NCBI GenBank assembly: GCA_030770545.1
Contig: CM061107.1
Span: 3,684,001-3,748,000 of the forward strand
Origin: Macropodus opercularis
Lineage: Eukaryota > Chordata > Actinopteri > Anabantiformes > Osphronemidae
Reading direction: 5' to 3'
DNA length: 64,000 nucleotides
Shown: positions 12,001 to 25,489 of the stretch, piece by piece
Layout of the letters: the number at the start of each line of letters is the position of its first letter
How positions within the stretch are numbered: the stretch's first letter is position 1
Made by a program: the position numbers and the translations under genes
Notes under the pieces: model-generated
Seen by the model: only the letters and a program-made list of their open reading frames with translations
Databases searched by the model: none
Told to the model about the DNA's origin: nothing

Positions 12001-15000
12001 AATACAAACCAATTCAACTTTATTTCCAAGATTTGGTCTGTTACAGAGAAACAGTTAGCTCAGGGGTTAGTGAGCGTAGATGCCCAAAGGTTATTACCGT
12101 GCCACCACTAGAAATTGGTCTATCTGTTTGTTGGTGAGTGGACACTCTGGGTCCCACAGCTTCTCTTCGAGCTTGGACTGGTCCCTGTCATCTTCCTCAC
12201 CTGCAGCACAGGCAGACAACAGCACAAAAGCTTAATGACACACTGTGTGGGAAGACATGCATTTAGAATAGAAGTAGATAAAAATGCCTGGAAGCCCATT
12301 CACATTTCTAAGAGAACAAATTCTATGATATAAAACACTGAATATGCTGTATATACACTTCACATGGGACTAATGCGAATGTCCTTTTACCGGACACGTG
12401 TTTGATGCACTATCAACCTGGGTGCAAATAAAATGTACTGAGCATGCTGGACACACGCATTGGATTCTCACTGACAGAAAGGAGCGTCTGTTTCTTTACT
12501 CAGCTCGTGAGGCGTTTAATTGTCACGTCAACTGGACTTTGGAAGAGTTACGAACTGTTGCGTGAAAACAGAGGTTTCAGCTCAAGTCATGGGACAATAT
12601 CATTCACTGTTCATGTCACAGCGCTTTCCAAACAAGTAAATCAAGTGCTTTCAGGCAAAGTAAATCCATTTACTGATCACTGAAGTTTCAACAACAACGG
12701 AAAAAAGGAGTTAGAGATGTGAAGATGGAGGCTAGAGACGCAGGAGTCATGACTGACCCTCTTGTAGCATTTCAGGTACGTCTGCCTGAAATCGTGGCCC
12801 CACTCTGATCTCGCCTTTGTCAGCCAACAGGGTCTTCTGTGTCGGGTCATAAACCAGCGAGTAGAAGAAGGTATCCTAGGGAAATGAAGAAAACAGATGT
12901 TCATCAGCCATTTGGAGATCTCCAGGTATTCTCAGTTAAGCTGCTGGTAAATGCACTGTCTGGCAGTTAGAAATGCAAAAGTAAGCTCTAAGTGTTGCAG
13001 CTGCAACAGGATAACTTTTATTCTTTATTCTTCTTTTGTAAAACCTGTTATGACTCAGTCTGCAGAAAACAAAAATAAAACAAAAAGACTACGAATTCTC
13101 TTTTTCCTGACTCACCTCTTTGTCAAGATATGAAAGAACAGCTTCAGTCTCGTTCAATAATGCGACACTGCACTTCCCCCTTAACAGAGAACGACAAAGA
13201 CAGACACGGAACGAGTTCAGCGTGACAGAGCCACACAGGAAGTGAGCGGTGCTTCAGCGGCGTGTTCGTGGCTGAACGAGTGGACAGTCGTAGCTCGCGG
13301 GCGCTGAGCTCCACAGTCCAGTGCGAATCCGTGTGCATTACCTGATGTGTGTCGCAGGTAAACTCTCATACTGCCGGGACAGAAAGAGCTCTCTGTGGCG
13401 AAGCTGGTGTTTCTGTTTTTCTGTTAGCTCTGTCTCTGTTGGACTCTCCTTCTCCTCCTCCAACTCCTCTGCAAAAGCACATATGCAGGAATATTACTTC
13501 AAATAACATATTAAAAGAGACTCTGCTGTTTTTACGTGGTAGCCACGAAACACAGAGGCTATCACGATCACAAATGGTTACAGCCGAATTTAGTTCAGAA
13601 TCACTTTATCTCTCTGATATCCAACAAGCCCCTTCAGTGATGCTTCCTTCCGTTCTGTCTTCAGATATAAACAACCCGCTGGTAAAATGCATCTCCAGGG
13701 CTGTGAAATCACAAACTATTGCTGCCATTCATTACAGATGCCAAAGCTATTAGGCTCAGGACTATTAGAAGAAATACAATTTTAAAGAAACTCTTCATCC
13801 ATAAATATTGCATTAGCTGATCTGCTGCAGCTGAGTCAGCACATACTGCCAGACACAGATACAACATTTCATATCGCTGCTACGAAATGCAGGCCTGGAG
13901 ATAAACGCAGCTTTGAACCCCTGTTCCAAAATCCCACCTCAACCCAGACGGTCCTTTTTCACTCTTCCCATATTTGACACCTTTACGTTCTTCATAGCGG
14001 AGTCAGCTGGTCAAAGCTGCAACTCAACATTCACACCCACTTCACGCCGTGATTTAGCAGCTGTGCAGAACTGAGCAAAGAACAATGGTTTGAACTTCTC
14101 TCTGTTTTTCTGTCACCTTTAATACTTTCACAAGAGACTTTCTGCGAATATGTGCAGCTACATTCAAAACATTAACAATATGGCTGCTCCTCTATTACTG
14201 TCCTTTCTAGGCACAGTACGACCAACAAGCCTTTCAGTAAACACTGACTGCTTATCAGTCTCCCTAACTTGGTGTCCCTGGTCCTCTTTTCTTAATACAC
14301 TGTTCAGAATTTTCACATAATCCCTCTGACTTACAGTTACAGTTGTACTTTTATGCCCTACTGTGATCATATCTGCTCTACTTTGATGTATCACAGCTGT
14401 AATTACACTGTGAAGACACAGCAAATGCAAACTGCAAGCTTTCGTGCGCTGCTGACATTTCACACTGAAAGCTTTCCACTGACAAACCACAAGATGGAAA
14501 CTTAGCGGGCCGTTCACAACTACAGATTCACTGTCAATGAGACCTACGCAGGTCTCATTGCAAGCTGCGCTTCCCTGAGTCTGACTGAATCAAAAAGCAC
14601 TTAGGTAAACTACCGGGTGAGAGTTGAGAAAGGCTCAACTTTATGCAAATGTCTTGCAAGCATTTTGATTACAGTGGAAGCATAAAAACTACTTTGTTGT
14701 GTTTGTTTCTCTCCTCTGCTACATAAGGGCCCTTTAAAATAAATTGGAGTTGGAGCTGACTGTCGCAGTGACCAGCTTCCCAATTATCTACAACATGTTT
14801 GTATCAAATCAGGAGCACATGAAAAAGAAACAAATGGGTTGCTGCCTCAAAGATAGTCAGAAAGTCAGAGCGAAGTATGTAAACTATGTTTTCAATGCAA
14901 ACATAAGAGCCTGATACCGTTGCCTTATGCCATTTGAAGCCTTATTTAGAAGTTAACTTTCTGTTACAACTTTACAAGTTTTCTTTTAGAAGCTGGTAGA

Positions 15001-18000
15001 ACATACACACACTCAGCTCTTACAAACTCAATCAAAACTGCACATGCTGTTTTGTTTCTGTAAATTTAATTCACTCTGTTCTTTTCTTTCCCCCTGAACT
15101 AACCTGAGCCACAAATTGTGTGATTTCTTTCTTTTTTTTAGTGTTAAATTGTATTGTTGCTTCTGGCCCAGCTGACCAGCTGGTAAACGACTGACTCCAA
15201 ATAGTGTTTGGACAATGATAAGGTCTCAACATATTGTGGTTTATACTTTTGTGCTTAAGGTTGCTTTATCTTTAGTCTAGCTAAATCAGCAAGACTGGTT
15301 TTACAAAAACAGCTCAGCCACACAAAGAGAGCAGCATGTAGCAACACAATACACTTTTATTGCCCTGAGTGAGTCTCCATCATAAAAACCATATAAACCA
15401 ATTTTCACTTGATCTCCTGCTGCTGACTCCTCAAACTCACTGGTTCTACTCATAAAAGCTGAGCATTTGCTTTTGCAGAAACGAGATTTTACTTCCTGAA
15501 ATCAACTAACAATTGGTTTTATTGTGACCAAAAGGCCAAGTGCAACATCACTGGAAACAGGTAGCAGTTTCCCACACAAAGCAGGTGTTGTTATGATCGC
15601 TACAGCTTTGCTTCCTGCCATTTCCTCCTAAACCTTTGCTGTCTCACTAATAAGCAAATGAAAAATAACGGGATACCTAAATCTGAAAAGCTCCATGTTT
15701 TCAAGTTGCACTGGAGCCTCTACTCATGTTTCAGCTGCTTTAAACGGCTGCTCTGTGGAGCTGTGGTTGACAATGGGAAAGAAGCTTCTAACTGATAATA
15801 CGCCACTGTAAACGTGTGCTTGACTGACAAGCAGCAGAAAACCCATGAGGACAGGTTCTCTTAATAAGATTGACAGAAAACACAACTAAATATAATTATC
15901 TTTCAAACTGATCCTTTAATCTGACAATATCAGTAGAAATCGCTTATCAAGCAAAAAAAGCCAAAACCTAATGTCTCTCTACTACTCTCTACTATACGAG
16001 TAGGACCATTAATTAATCAAATAATTATTTTAAAATATAATTGTTTAGTATAAGACAGAGTTCCAAGGTGAATCACACCAAAACCTAAAGTTATTCTATG
16101 CAATAAATCAACTGAACGCAAAACATTTTGCCATCTGTAGGTAGGAATTATTCATGAATTCATCATTTTTGCTTAAACATCACTTCAAAGTCAACTGTTG
16201 CCAACAGCTTCACATTTATTTTTTAGCATTTGAGCTTTGCCTTGGAGTTTAATGTATGTCTGTATACAAGCCAAGTCTTGCTGGCTCACGTGTGCAACAT
16301 AAACAGAATATCCATGTGGAACAGGGGACACTACTCACTTGCATGTTTGTCTGCAAGCTGGATGAGGCTGTGGGAGATGTCTCTCCTTCTATAGAAGCAA
16401 ACCACCTTGGCCTCCACATTCCCACTGGCCGTCTGAAACAGAGAAACAGGAGAGCCCATGAAAAAAAAGCAGCAACATTACCCTGCACAAGCCTCTAATT
16501 TCCCCAGAGACCCAGTTCCTTTGTGTGCTCGTCAAGCTTTGCTCTTATGACAAGCTGACCAGTAGCACTTTTGATCAGATGATTGATTGATAGTCTTACT
16601 GTATAATTAGGCCGACAAGCTTAAAGAATCACGCTGGATTTAATGTCGTGACTGATGAAGGGTGAATGGATGAAAGGGCATAAAGTAGAAAACTACTTCT
16701 GCCACGTTTCTGGGGAATATACTGTAATCTGATGTGCTTTCATTTATTCATTTACTTCAACAAAATACCAATATCTAGTGCAACACCACAACAGGTACAG
16801 GACCCAGAAAGTTCATAAATAAGCAACAGTGATCTTTCAGTGAAAAGCAATAAAAACATCATTTTGGCACAGGCATACAGTATCACACTGTGTCCCACTA
16901 CTGGGAATTCCTGTTATTTTAGCCAACCCCTTTATCACTTGATAATTACAGTGTCTCCTGTCTTCATATTGTAGCATCGCCTTAAACTGTTTTTAGACTG
17001 ATACAAGCCTAATCCAACATTTAGCCACCCACACAATCTGATAATGACGCTTTTATACAAGCATCGTGGTGCAAATGCAACATAGGATAAGCTTTTCTGA
17101 CACGCCCATGAAAAGATGTTCCATTAGTATTTCAACCAAAAGTTTATCTTAGATTTGCTTCCTGCTTAACTGCCTTTTGTGACACACTACAAAATAAGAT
17201 TAAAAAGCAACTCTTAATCAAATAGTGGCAGATCAAAAGTACGTGGATGGACAACTGTTTTGCACATTTAGTTCCAAAGCTATCTGAGATCCTAAGACGT
17301 TCATTATAATTATTTCCACTACCCACACACACTCCCACAGGTGTGTCCTGCAATATCAACGGCAGTTAGGAGACCGGGAACACCTGCCTTTTTTAGATGT
17401 AACATGAACACTTTCAGTGACAAAGTGCACCCACCAAACACACAGAGTGGGTGGGGGGAGGAATACTGAAGAATTCTGGCTATTCACCCCCTGGCATTAA
17501 GAGGTATAAACACACATATGTGACAAGCACTTCACCTTATTGAGCTCTTCTATCCGGCGAATCAGGTATGGGTTACTGGAAGAGTTCTCAAAAAATACAT
17601 AATCTGCAACAGAAAACACACGTGATTACATCATTGCAGGATAGTACAGTACATGTATAGTATACGTGAGCCTCTACACATGAAAAAAGCATATTTAAAT
17701 ATAGATATTATGGAAAAACCACCACCTCAAACCTAGCATGTTAAACAATGATGTAAGGAGGGGCAATTGGCAGAGGCACATACTGCAGTGCTGTACTTCA
17801 TTTATTAAAAACGGAGATTCCTATAGCAATGCCAAAACTATAAATATGCATCTGTGATGCAACTCAACATTCACACCCACTTCACGCAGAAATAAAAGAC
17901 CACATATAAACAAAAACTGTAACGGAAACAATTCTCAAACACTAGGCTTAGCAGGTCAAGGCAAAAGTGTATCTTTCTTGCAAGGTTTTCACAGTACGAG

Positions 18001-19328
18001 ACAGTTTTAAAACTGTTATGACGTTTGTGATAATAACAAATTTAGATCAGGGATGCAGTACAGTCAGAATAGCTGATTTCCACAGCTCTCTACCTTCACG
18101 TGCATAAGAATTAAGCCACACATCAACACAACCGGGTTGAGTTTCTTTGTATAAACAAACAAATTCTATATGCTGTGACATTTCTAGAGGCCAACGTCAG
18201 TGATGTGAAGTTGCATTGGGGGTTTTGGAAGTGTCATATATGGAAAAAACGATGAGGAGGAAAATTCTAAATAACCCACAGAAACAATAAAGACAAGGGT
18301 TTGGTTAAAACCTGTTTTTTTTCCAGACAAATCCAGGTCAAATGCTTCCAAAAACACGAGTTTGCGGAAGTCATGAGAGCAAAGAAAGCAGCAGGAGAAC
18401 TGCACCACAGGTGACCATATGGACAACACAGCTGGAATCAATCAAACCGATACCAGGATAAAGTAAACCAACAAATAAAATCAGCTGCTGGAAGATGCTA
18501 ACTGCAGTGACACCTAAAGCCGAGGCGTTTAAGCTACTTCTCGGTCCTTACAGGGCTTTACAGCTGGGCTACGTGTGACCACAGGTTTAACCTACACCGA
18601 CGCAACGACGCCATGAATCGAGACAATAATTTGATGTTGAATTCCAGTAGACTGCTAACAAGCTAGCTAGCCAAATCAAGCCACATTTCTGATTAAATAC
18701 ACTTGCGGAGGAAGCAGGTGGACGGTGCAGCACCATCCAACATGTAACGTTAGCGATAGTGGCGGATTAGTTGCTGAAACGGCGTAAAACGATCGCGTGT
18801 GCTGCAATAATGGCAATCAGTGAAGCCACTGCTGATGCTAACGTTAGCTAAATAAGGCTCGTACTGATGGCTGCATGCCAGAAGAAGCAAATACAAAGGC
18901 AGCTTCACACAGCCCGTAGTAGCGTTTTAACACCCTTTTAAACTCATGTCTAGCCCAAAGGCCCCGCTGTGTGCCAGCTATCCGCCCCCGCTGGCTGATT
19001 ACCCGAAAACCAGGGAGCAGAGGTACCGACAACAGAAAAATGTTTACATTGTAAGCTAGCCATTTAGCGCGCTGGCGGCTAGCTGCTGTGGCCACGACAG
19101 ACGCGAGGCCTGACCCATTTTGAATCCCAAATATTCACAAAATACCACTTCCCTACTCCGACTGAAGGCATCTGGGGACGTAGCGCGGCCGTGTCTCACC
19201 ATTACACGGAGACTAACTTAAAATACCGCCACACAATCCCCACGGGGCGCAAAACTGTACGGCTTTCAGTTTGATAAAAGATCCACATTGACATACATAC
19301 CTCCGACCCGGTACATGTTGGCCGCCAT
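3045..19328 (-). CDS. mta3: Metastasis-associated protein MTA3 (NuRD subunit)
   Basis: Nuclear subunit of the NuRD histone deacetylase/remodelling complex. Nineteen coding exons splice in phase to 698 aa: 19301-19328, 17536-17603, 16339-16432, 13342-13468, 13116-13179, 12758-12875, 12098-12200, 11894-11993, 11622-11810, 10985-11059, 10379-10437, 10088-10206, 9541-9698, 8697-8916, 7030-7122, 6740-6901, 6176-6207, 5970-6088, 3045-3213. The N-terminus (MAANMYRVG) starts the BAH domain; ELM2 is around residues 140-260; SANT is at about 265-320 (EEWSASEA). A GATA-type zinc finger has C377, C380, C398 and C401. The C-terminus ends PIVIHD, like the PIV-acidic end of MTA1/2. MTA3 is preferred over MTA1/2 from SRQYES, RNSGSPKS and LGKRSYHHH motifs and from kcng3 and cox7a2l lying next to it. 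The least certain joins are around the 32-nt exon and the acceptor at 7122. Confidence 0.95.
14018..14047 (+). repeat. Direct repeat copy 1 (30 bp, mta3 intron 3)
   Basis: The 30 bases beginning TGCAACTCAACATTC are identical to 17858-17887. The flanks differ on both sides. This copy lies in the intron between mta3 coding exons 3 and 4. Confidence 0.9.
17858..17887 (+). repeat. Direct repeat copy 2 (30 bp, mta3 intron 1)
   Basis: Identical to 14018-14047 over 30 bases, exactly 3840 bp away, in the same orientation. It lies in the intron between mta3 coding exons 1 and 2. Confidence 0.9.
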
Positions 19329-20341
19329 TTCTGCCCTCCCGGAGTGTTAACGCAAACCATAAACTAAGAGAAATAGAATAAATTAATAAAAAACTATAAA
19401 ACTTAATTTCCTGAAAGCTAAAACGTGCGATAAATTATGGTCGTCGAGGCTCCAGATGTGAACCCTATCGGGAGGTTTTTTTTTGGCGAGCCGGCCCCCC
19501 CCCCTTCCTCCTACGAGTCACAGCAGCCTTTACAATGCAGTGAACTCACAGCAGCCAAAGAAGTCGGATCAACCCGAAAAACCACTGCTGACGTTGGGAG
19601 GGGGCGCGCACGCCCAGACGCACGCACACGCATAAGCACATATACCTTCAAAACAAAGCCGCAGAGCGTCTGCGAACAGGCTGTGCGTTCACGAGTCGAG
19701 GTGCCACCAGAAATGTGGTGTTTAACGTGCAGGTGTCCGTGCAAGGGCCGGTTCAACCTTTAGATGATTCCAGCGGTACTGGCAGAACCGTTCTTAACCT
19801 ATAACAACAACAACACAGCCCAATGTCACATTATGGCTATAAAACAATATTTTATTGTTGATTGTCAACAAAAACCTCTAAAGCGTCATTTAGTTGATCT
19901 TTTATATTATTTGTGATATAGATTGCTATCAGGAATAAATGGTAGAGATCCAGACGTGACATTCATAAACAAGTTAAATTGTTACGACCAACAATCTTTC
20001 TAAACACTTGTGCGTAAAATTACGCTACAGTTGCGCTTTAGGAGTTCTTCTCCGTGCGTGCGTTCCTGCGCGCGCACGTGACATCACTGACGGGATTGGC
20101 TCGCCCTGACTGGGGTGGAGAGTCTCCTCTACAGGCTACAGTGGGAGAAGAGGAGAGTGAGGGACAGAGGGAAGAGTTTCCAACAGCCGCGGAGCTCGGT
20201 GCAGGTCCACCTCCACTCAGAGAGAACCACGCCCCGGGGGACAGGGGAGACTGTGACCCCCCCAGTCCAATGTCCAAACTCCTGCTTTGGTATGGGGAGT
20301 GACTATGAAGAGGAGGTCTAGTTAGGCAACAGGCTGACAAG
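19329..20341. promoter_or_regulatory. Divergent mta3/kcng3 promoter region
   Basis: About 1 kb separates the head-to-head start codons of mta3 (minus) and kcng3 (plus). The outer parts contain CG-rich stretches (around 19490-19700 and 20050-20250), as expected of CpG-island promoters, with an AT-rich middle. No clear TATA box was identified. The 5' UTRs must lie here, but transcription starts cannot be placed from sequence alone. Confidence 0.5.
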
Positions 20342-22935
20342 ATGAAGTTTGGAAAGAGTATCTGCGTGCTCAACGTAGGGGGGACCCGGTATGCCTTCAG
20401 CCGTGAGGTGATCAGGGATTTCCCTCTCCGGCGCGTCAGCCGTCTGCATGCCTGCGCAACTGAGAAAGAGGTCCTTGAACTGTGCGACGACTACGACCGG
20501 GACCGGAATGAGTTTTTCTTTGACCGCCACGCGCAGGCTTTCGTGTTCATCATGCTGTATGTGCGCTCTGGCAAACTCCGCTTTGTTCCCGGAGTGTGTG
20601 AGCTGTCCTTCTACACAGAGATGCTTTACTGGGGGCTGGAGAGCGCGCACCTGGACTCCTGTTGCCAGAAACGACTGGATGACAGGATGTCCGAGATCGG
20701 ACTGGACAGTCTGTCCGAGGAGAACATCAGAGTGTCGGGGGATGAGCCCCAGAGCCCGAGCGAATCAGTGCAGCGGACTGCGCTCAGTGGTCGCGCTCGA
20801 TGGCTGGAGAAGATGCGCAAGACGTTCGAGGAGCCCAACTCCTCACTTGCAGCGCAGCTCTTGGCTTCAGTTTCCGTGATCTTTGTTATCGTTTCAATGA
20901 TAATGCTGTGCGCCAGTACCCTGCCGGACTGGAATACAGCCAAGAGAAACACAGTGGAGGAGCACAGGTAGGAGACAGCCCAGGGTCGATCAAGTGTAGA
21001 GGAATAGAAAACCCCTCTATGAGGGTGGTGCTAAATGTTTAGGCGCAATGTGTGCGGACAGCTTGACAGTGACACTGTGATCTAAAGGTTGAAGCCTCAA
21101 AGTCAGCTCCATCCTCTCAGGCTAAACCACGTCAATCATTTCTCTAACGATAATTACATACACACACTCGTAACGCCTGCCACGACCAAACTCTGCTCAC
21201 TACGCAGTTACACACGAGGTCGTTGCGTTAATCCAGATGTTACTAAATAGGCTCATTACAATAAAATCGCGAAAAGAAACACACACACGTATATAAAATA
21301 CAATAAAAATACACATTATCTAGTATTGATGAGCGCATGGGTCACGTTAAGCAGTAGGATCCTTGTGAAACAAGTCCCCAAGGGAGACAATCAATAACAC
21401 GTTTAAATTATCTGCTAAAAGCGTTGTGTTAATTATTACACAGAAAGCCCCACTGTCCCCATCTTACTTCCAAGGCTCCCTCTCTACATTTAATTAGAAT
21501 ATTTTTATAGGCCTGGTTAGTTTGCATTACACAGTACACAAGAAGGACAAACAGATAAATGCCACAAACATCATATTCCTGTGGGCAATAAGCTGAAAGT
21601 GGAAGGTATACTGAGGCATCTGGGGATTAGTGTAAGCAAACAATCCACTGACAAGGTTCATTTTCTATCTAGTCAGTTTCCCAGCGATTATTTCTGATTT
21701 AGTCTTGAACACAAGGTGGAAAAAGTGCTTCTGTATTTCCACATTTTGGCTCCAGCTCGTCCTCTCTGGGAAGCCTCAGACAGCCTCTCTCTATATAAGG
21801 CTCGGTTCTGTTACTCAGGCTGAAGGTAGGTTTCATATTTGGACTGGTTACAGGGGTTAGGTAATGTACTAAAAAAGCAAAGCTGGGGGTCAAAAGGATT
21901 CCAATTTAGTTTCATGCCAGTAGATGATTCAGTTCAGTTGTTGTGTAATCTGGTTTGTTCTAATTGTACTGATGTAGTTATCCTAAGGCTCTGTGGCGAT
22001 GCTGGGCTCAACTGCTTCTACGTCAGACATGAGCACCACCTCGCTCTGATTCACTTTGATTGTATTTGTGGTGTTAATCAGTGGGGTAATGATGCGCCTG
22101 CTTGTGTCACAATCTTCCTTTGTTAGATTTTATTGTGTCCCGGCAATATCACAGTTTATCTCATCTTTGTTGACTAGAGTCAACTTCCCATAGTTTTCAG
22201 TCATCTCTGCTTTGTGATATCTTCCACATCATCATGTTGCTCCTGTGCTATTTCCTGTTTACCGTCTGTTTCTCCTCTCCTCTCTGTAGGATAGTGGAGG
22301 CAGTGTGCATTGGTTGGTTTACGGCAGAGTGCATAGTGCGCTTTCTGGTGGCCAGAGACAAGTGGGAATTCCTCCGCCGGCCACTCAACATCATCGATGT
22401 GATCGCCATCACCCCCTATTATGTGACGATGGCGTTGGCCGGAGCAGGGATGCCGGGCGCTGGACTCGGGGTTGCAGGGGTCATCCTGCGAGTGCTGAGG
22501 ATGATGCGAGTGTTCTGGCTCATGAAGCTGGCCAGACACTTCCTGGGCCTGCAGACACTGGGGTTGACTCTCAGGCGCTGCTACCGGGAGATGGTCATGT
22601 TGATGGTGTTTGTCTGTGTTGCCATGGCGATATACAGTGCTCTGGCTCAGCTGCTGGAGCATGGCTTGGACATGGGAACACAGAACCAAGATTATGCCAG
22701 CATCCCAGCCGCCGCCTGGTGGGTTATCATCTCCATGACTACGGTCGGGTACGGGGATGTGTACCCTGTGACAATTGGAGGCCGAGTGCTTGGGGGAATG
22801 TGTGTAGTGAGCGGCATTGTTCTCCTGGCACTGCCCATTACGTTCATATACCACAGTTTTGTACAGTGCTACCATGAACTCAAACTTCGCTCTGCCAGAT
22901 ATGCACGCAGCCTGTCAACGGAGATGCTGCACTGA
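20342..22935 (+). CDS. kcng3: Silent voltage-gated K+ channel subunit Kv6.3/KCNG3
   Basis: Plasma-membrane modifier subunit that co-assembles with Kv2 channels and is thought not to form functional homotetramers. Two exons, 20342-20967 and 22290-22935, join in phase (AG|G) to give 423 aa; human KCNG3 is 436 aa. The T1 tetramerisation domain is near residues 5-110 (VLNVGGTRY, DRNEFFFDRH). S1 begins near SSLAAQLLASV. Exon 2 encodes S2 to S6, with an S4 (RVLRMMRVFWLMKLARH) poor in positive charge, the selectivity filter TTVGYGD and the S6 end LALPITFIYHSF. The S1-S2 linker is about 20 residues shorter than I recall for human. The intron just before S2 matches the family. mta3 lies head to head on the left and cox7a2l follows on the same strand, as in human synteny. 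Confidence 0.97.
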
Positions 22936-25489
22936 ACAGGCATTTAACCCCAAACACCTGCATAGACACTCAACAAACCAGCTGATTCCATAGTAAAAAA
23001 GATCAACAATGTCTCTGTTTCCTGCCTGAGCCACACCTCATTTTATTTAGCCTGTCTGTCTGTCTGTTTCCTGACTGGACGATGATGATGATCTCCAATC
23101 TTGTCCTCAAACAGCATGCTCTCTGCCTGTCTCCTTAACAACACGGTTTGAACTAAAGAATACGCAAATTATTTATTAACAACACACAGATCCAGTCAAT
23201 CCAGTTTTGAGACGGGCCGCTGTTTACACTGTATTTCCATGGTTACAACACCGGCTGAGACAACTGCTTTTTTGTAAGCTGCATCACACTGTGTGTCTGT
23301 GTGTGTGTGTCCATCAGCCTTTCACTTTGTCGAAGCTTTGCACCCAGATGGTACAAGTTACACAAGATTGATGTGTGACCTAGATGCATTCTGTTAAACC
23401 TGTGAAATACAGAGAACAAGTGATCAAGTAAGTTCACAGCGGGGACCAGGACAAGGTGCACAGTGGGCTTAATGCATATGAGTGGCTTAATCCAGGGATA
23501 ATAAAGTATTGAGACAGGTCAGCAAGGACTACCTGGTGGCAGGCAAATAAAGAGGCAGAAGATATGACATGGCAGATGGATTGTGAAATGGAGCATAAAA
23601 GATTATGGGATAAAAACGAGAGAGTGTAGAGCAAGAATGAGCACAAAGAATGAATAGCTGGAGTGTGTATCGCTTCTCCATTTGCGAGTGAATGCGATGC
23701 GTTTTGTATGTCTCCAAGGCAACCTCGTCCTCCAGCACGCCAATCATAGTGGTGGTTGATTTGTGTGCACATGAACCAGCCACATCCACGCACACCTCCT
23801 GTTTGGCATGCTGCACTTTTTGTCCTGCGATTATTAGGGTGACATCCCTAATAATCACTAATTCACAAAAAAAATTAGAGTGGGAAAAAAAGATGACAGT
23901 TCTGACATCCGTGATTCAGGCATGTTTGAAGATGATATGATTTGTTGAAGAGACACATGATCCAAACAAACAAGTCAACACCTCTCCCACACAACAGTCT
24001 TTCTCTGCATCTCTTCTCCTCTTCCTCCTGTTGGCATCAACCATCCTTTTTTTTTTTACACACACACACGCACACACACACACAAACACATCAAGGCCCT
24101 GCACTTATTCTGCAAAATAAATGAACAGGTAATGAGTCTGAGTTTGTTTAAAATTAACATTAACATTTGCAAGTTCCTTATGTTTGCAGCCTTGTATGAC
24201 TTTATTACGTATTGTAAACAGTACATATCGCAAAATGTTTGTCGTTGTGTTATTAATGTGTTTCAGGTAGTATTACAGTCACAACAATAACATTTTTTGT
24301 CATCTCGCTAACAGCACATTCAACTCATGTAGCTTAGCTTGCAGCCCACTGAATTTTGGCCAAGCCTGATTGAAACTATCAGTCAAAACTTTTCATCACT
24401 TGACGCTGTATTTATAATTAATGTTATCGATGTATGAGTTTTTTTTTAATAAAAGTGCTCTGTGCAAAATGTCGGAATGTGCAATCATTATGCAAATCAT
24501 GCTGGTCAGATTTAAGTGTTATGAGATTCCATCAACTTCCTTTACAGTCCTGGAACAATGATCTTTCCTATATTAACCTTTGCAATTAATGAACTAACAC
24601 TGACACTTATTATGGCCTAAAGGTGTGACAGAGGATAAGCCATTCATGGCAGATAGCCCTTCATCCGTCAAAGTAGTTGATGTGATGACAACTCTAGGCC
24701 TGTACAGTAATCAAATATAATCAGTGTGAGGAACACCTGAGCCTGGTGGCAAGGGCAGAATCGCATGGGGTCCGAACTGTCTGTGCCACTGTCTAGTTCA
24801 CACAGGGTCGACACATGATGAATGACAACATGCTCCCATTTACTCTCAGCACTTATAAGTGTAGGTGTGTTAATAATACAGTAACAGATAATAATAATAT
24901 AAATCAGCATAAAACAAAATTGCTACACTATGAGAGAAAGTAATGCGCCACTTCTTCTGCTTCATTCAAGTACATGAAAAAGCAGAAACAATTTACACTA
25001 ATATGGAAAACTTGATTTCTTTGAATGTCAGTGTGATCTAGTTACAAAGGAAACATAGAAATATATTTAGTGTCAATACTAAAGCACTAAATATTGTGTG
25101 CTCATTTTATAGAATTAGAAAGGCAGATGAGCACAAAATGGCAAAACTACACAAGTACAAATAACCTTAAAATAACATAACTATGTATACTTAGATGTTT
25201 ATTCTGTAAAGACTTGAGTACATGTGAATAAATGATGTATGTAAGTGACAAACTAAAAGCAAAAGTGTTTTTACAAATGTCTGACATTTCACAGGAGCCG
25301 TGAACATGAAGCGTTAGAATAATGTACCTCGTCTGATGCTCATCCGTTTCGTCTACAGTTGGAGGGTTTAGTCTGGCAAAGATGAGGCAGCTGACTCTGA
25401 CGTCACTTTCCCGCGACGACAGCACCAGGAAGCCCCTTTACCGGTGATTCTGTTGTGGATAGCACCTTTCACCGTCCTTCAGTAGTAAA
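22936..25489. other. kcng3-cox7a2l intergenic region
   Basis: No supported gene. The left part is probably kcng3 3' UTR; a plus-strand AATAAA occurs at about 23500-23505. A T-run followed by a CA repeat lies at 24048-24090. The last 150 bp before the cox7a2l start are GC-richer, with a TGACGTCA-like site near 25397-25405, and are probably its promoter. Confidence 0.5.
24048..24090. repeat. T10 plus (CA)n simple repeat
   Basis: About ten T residues are followed by an imperfect CA dinucleotide run. Confidence 0.85.

Noticed and set aside
22201..22875. 224-aa open frame on the minus strand
   Set aside because: It is fully antisense to kcng3 exon 2, whose plus-strand frame has all channel motifs. 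It is His/Gln-rich, as expected of a shadow frame.
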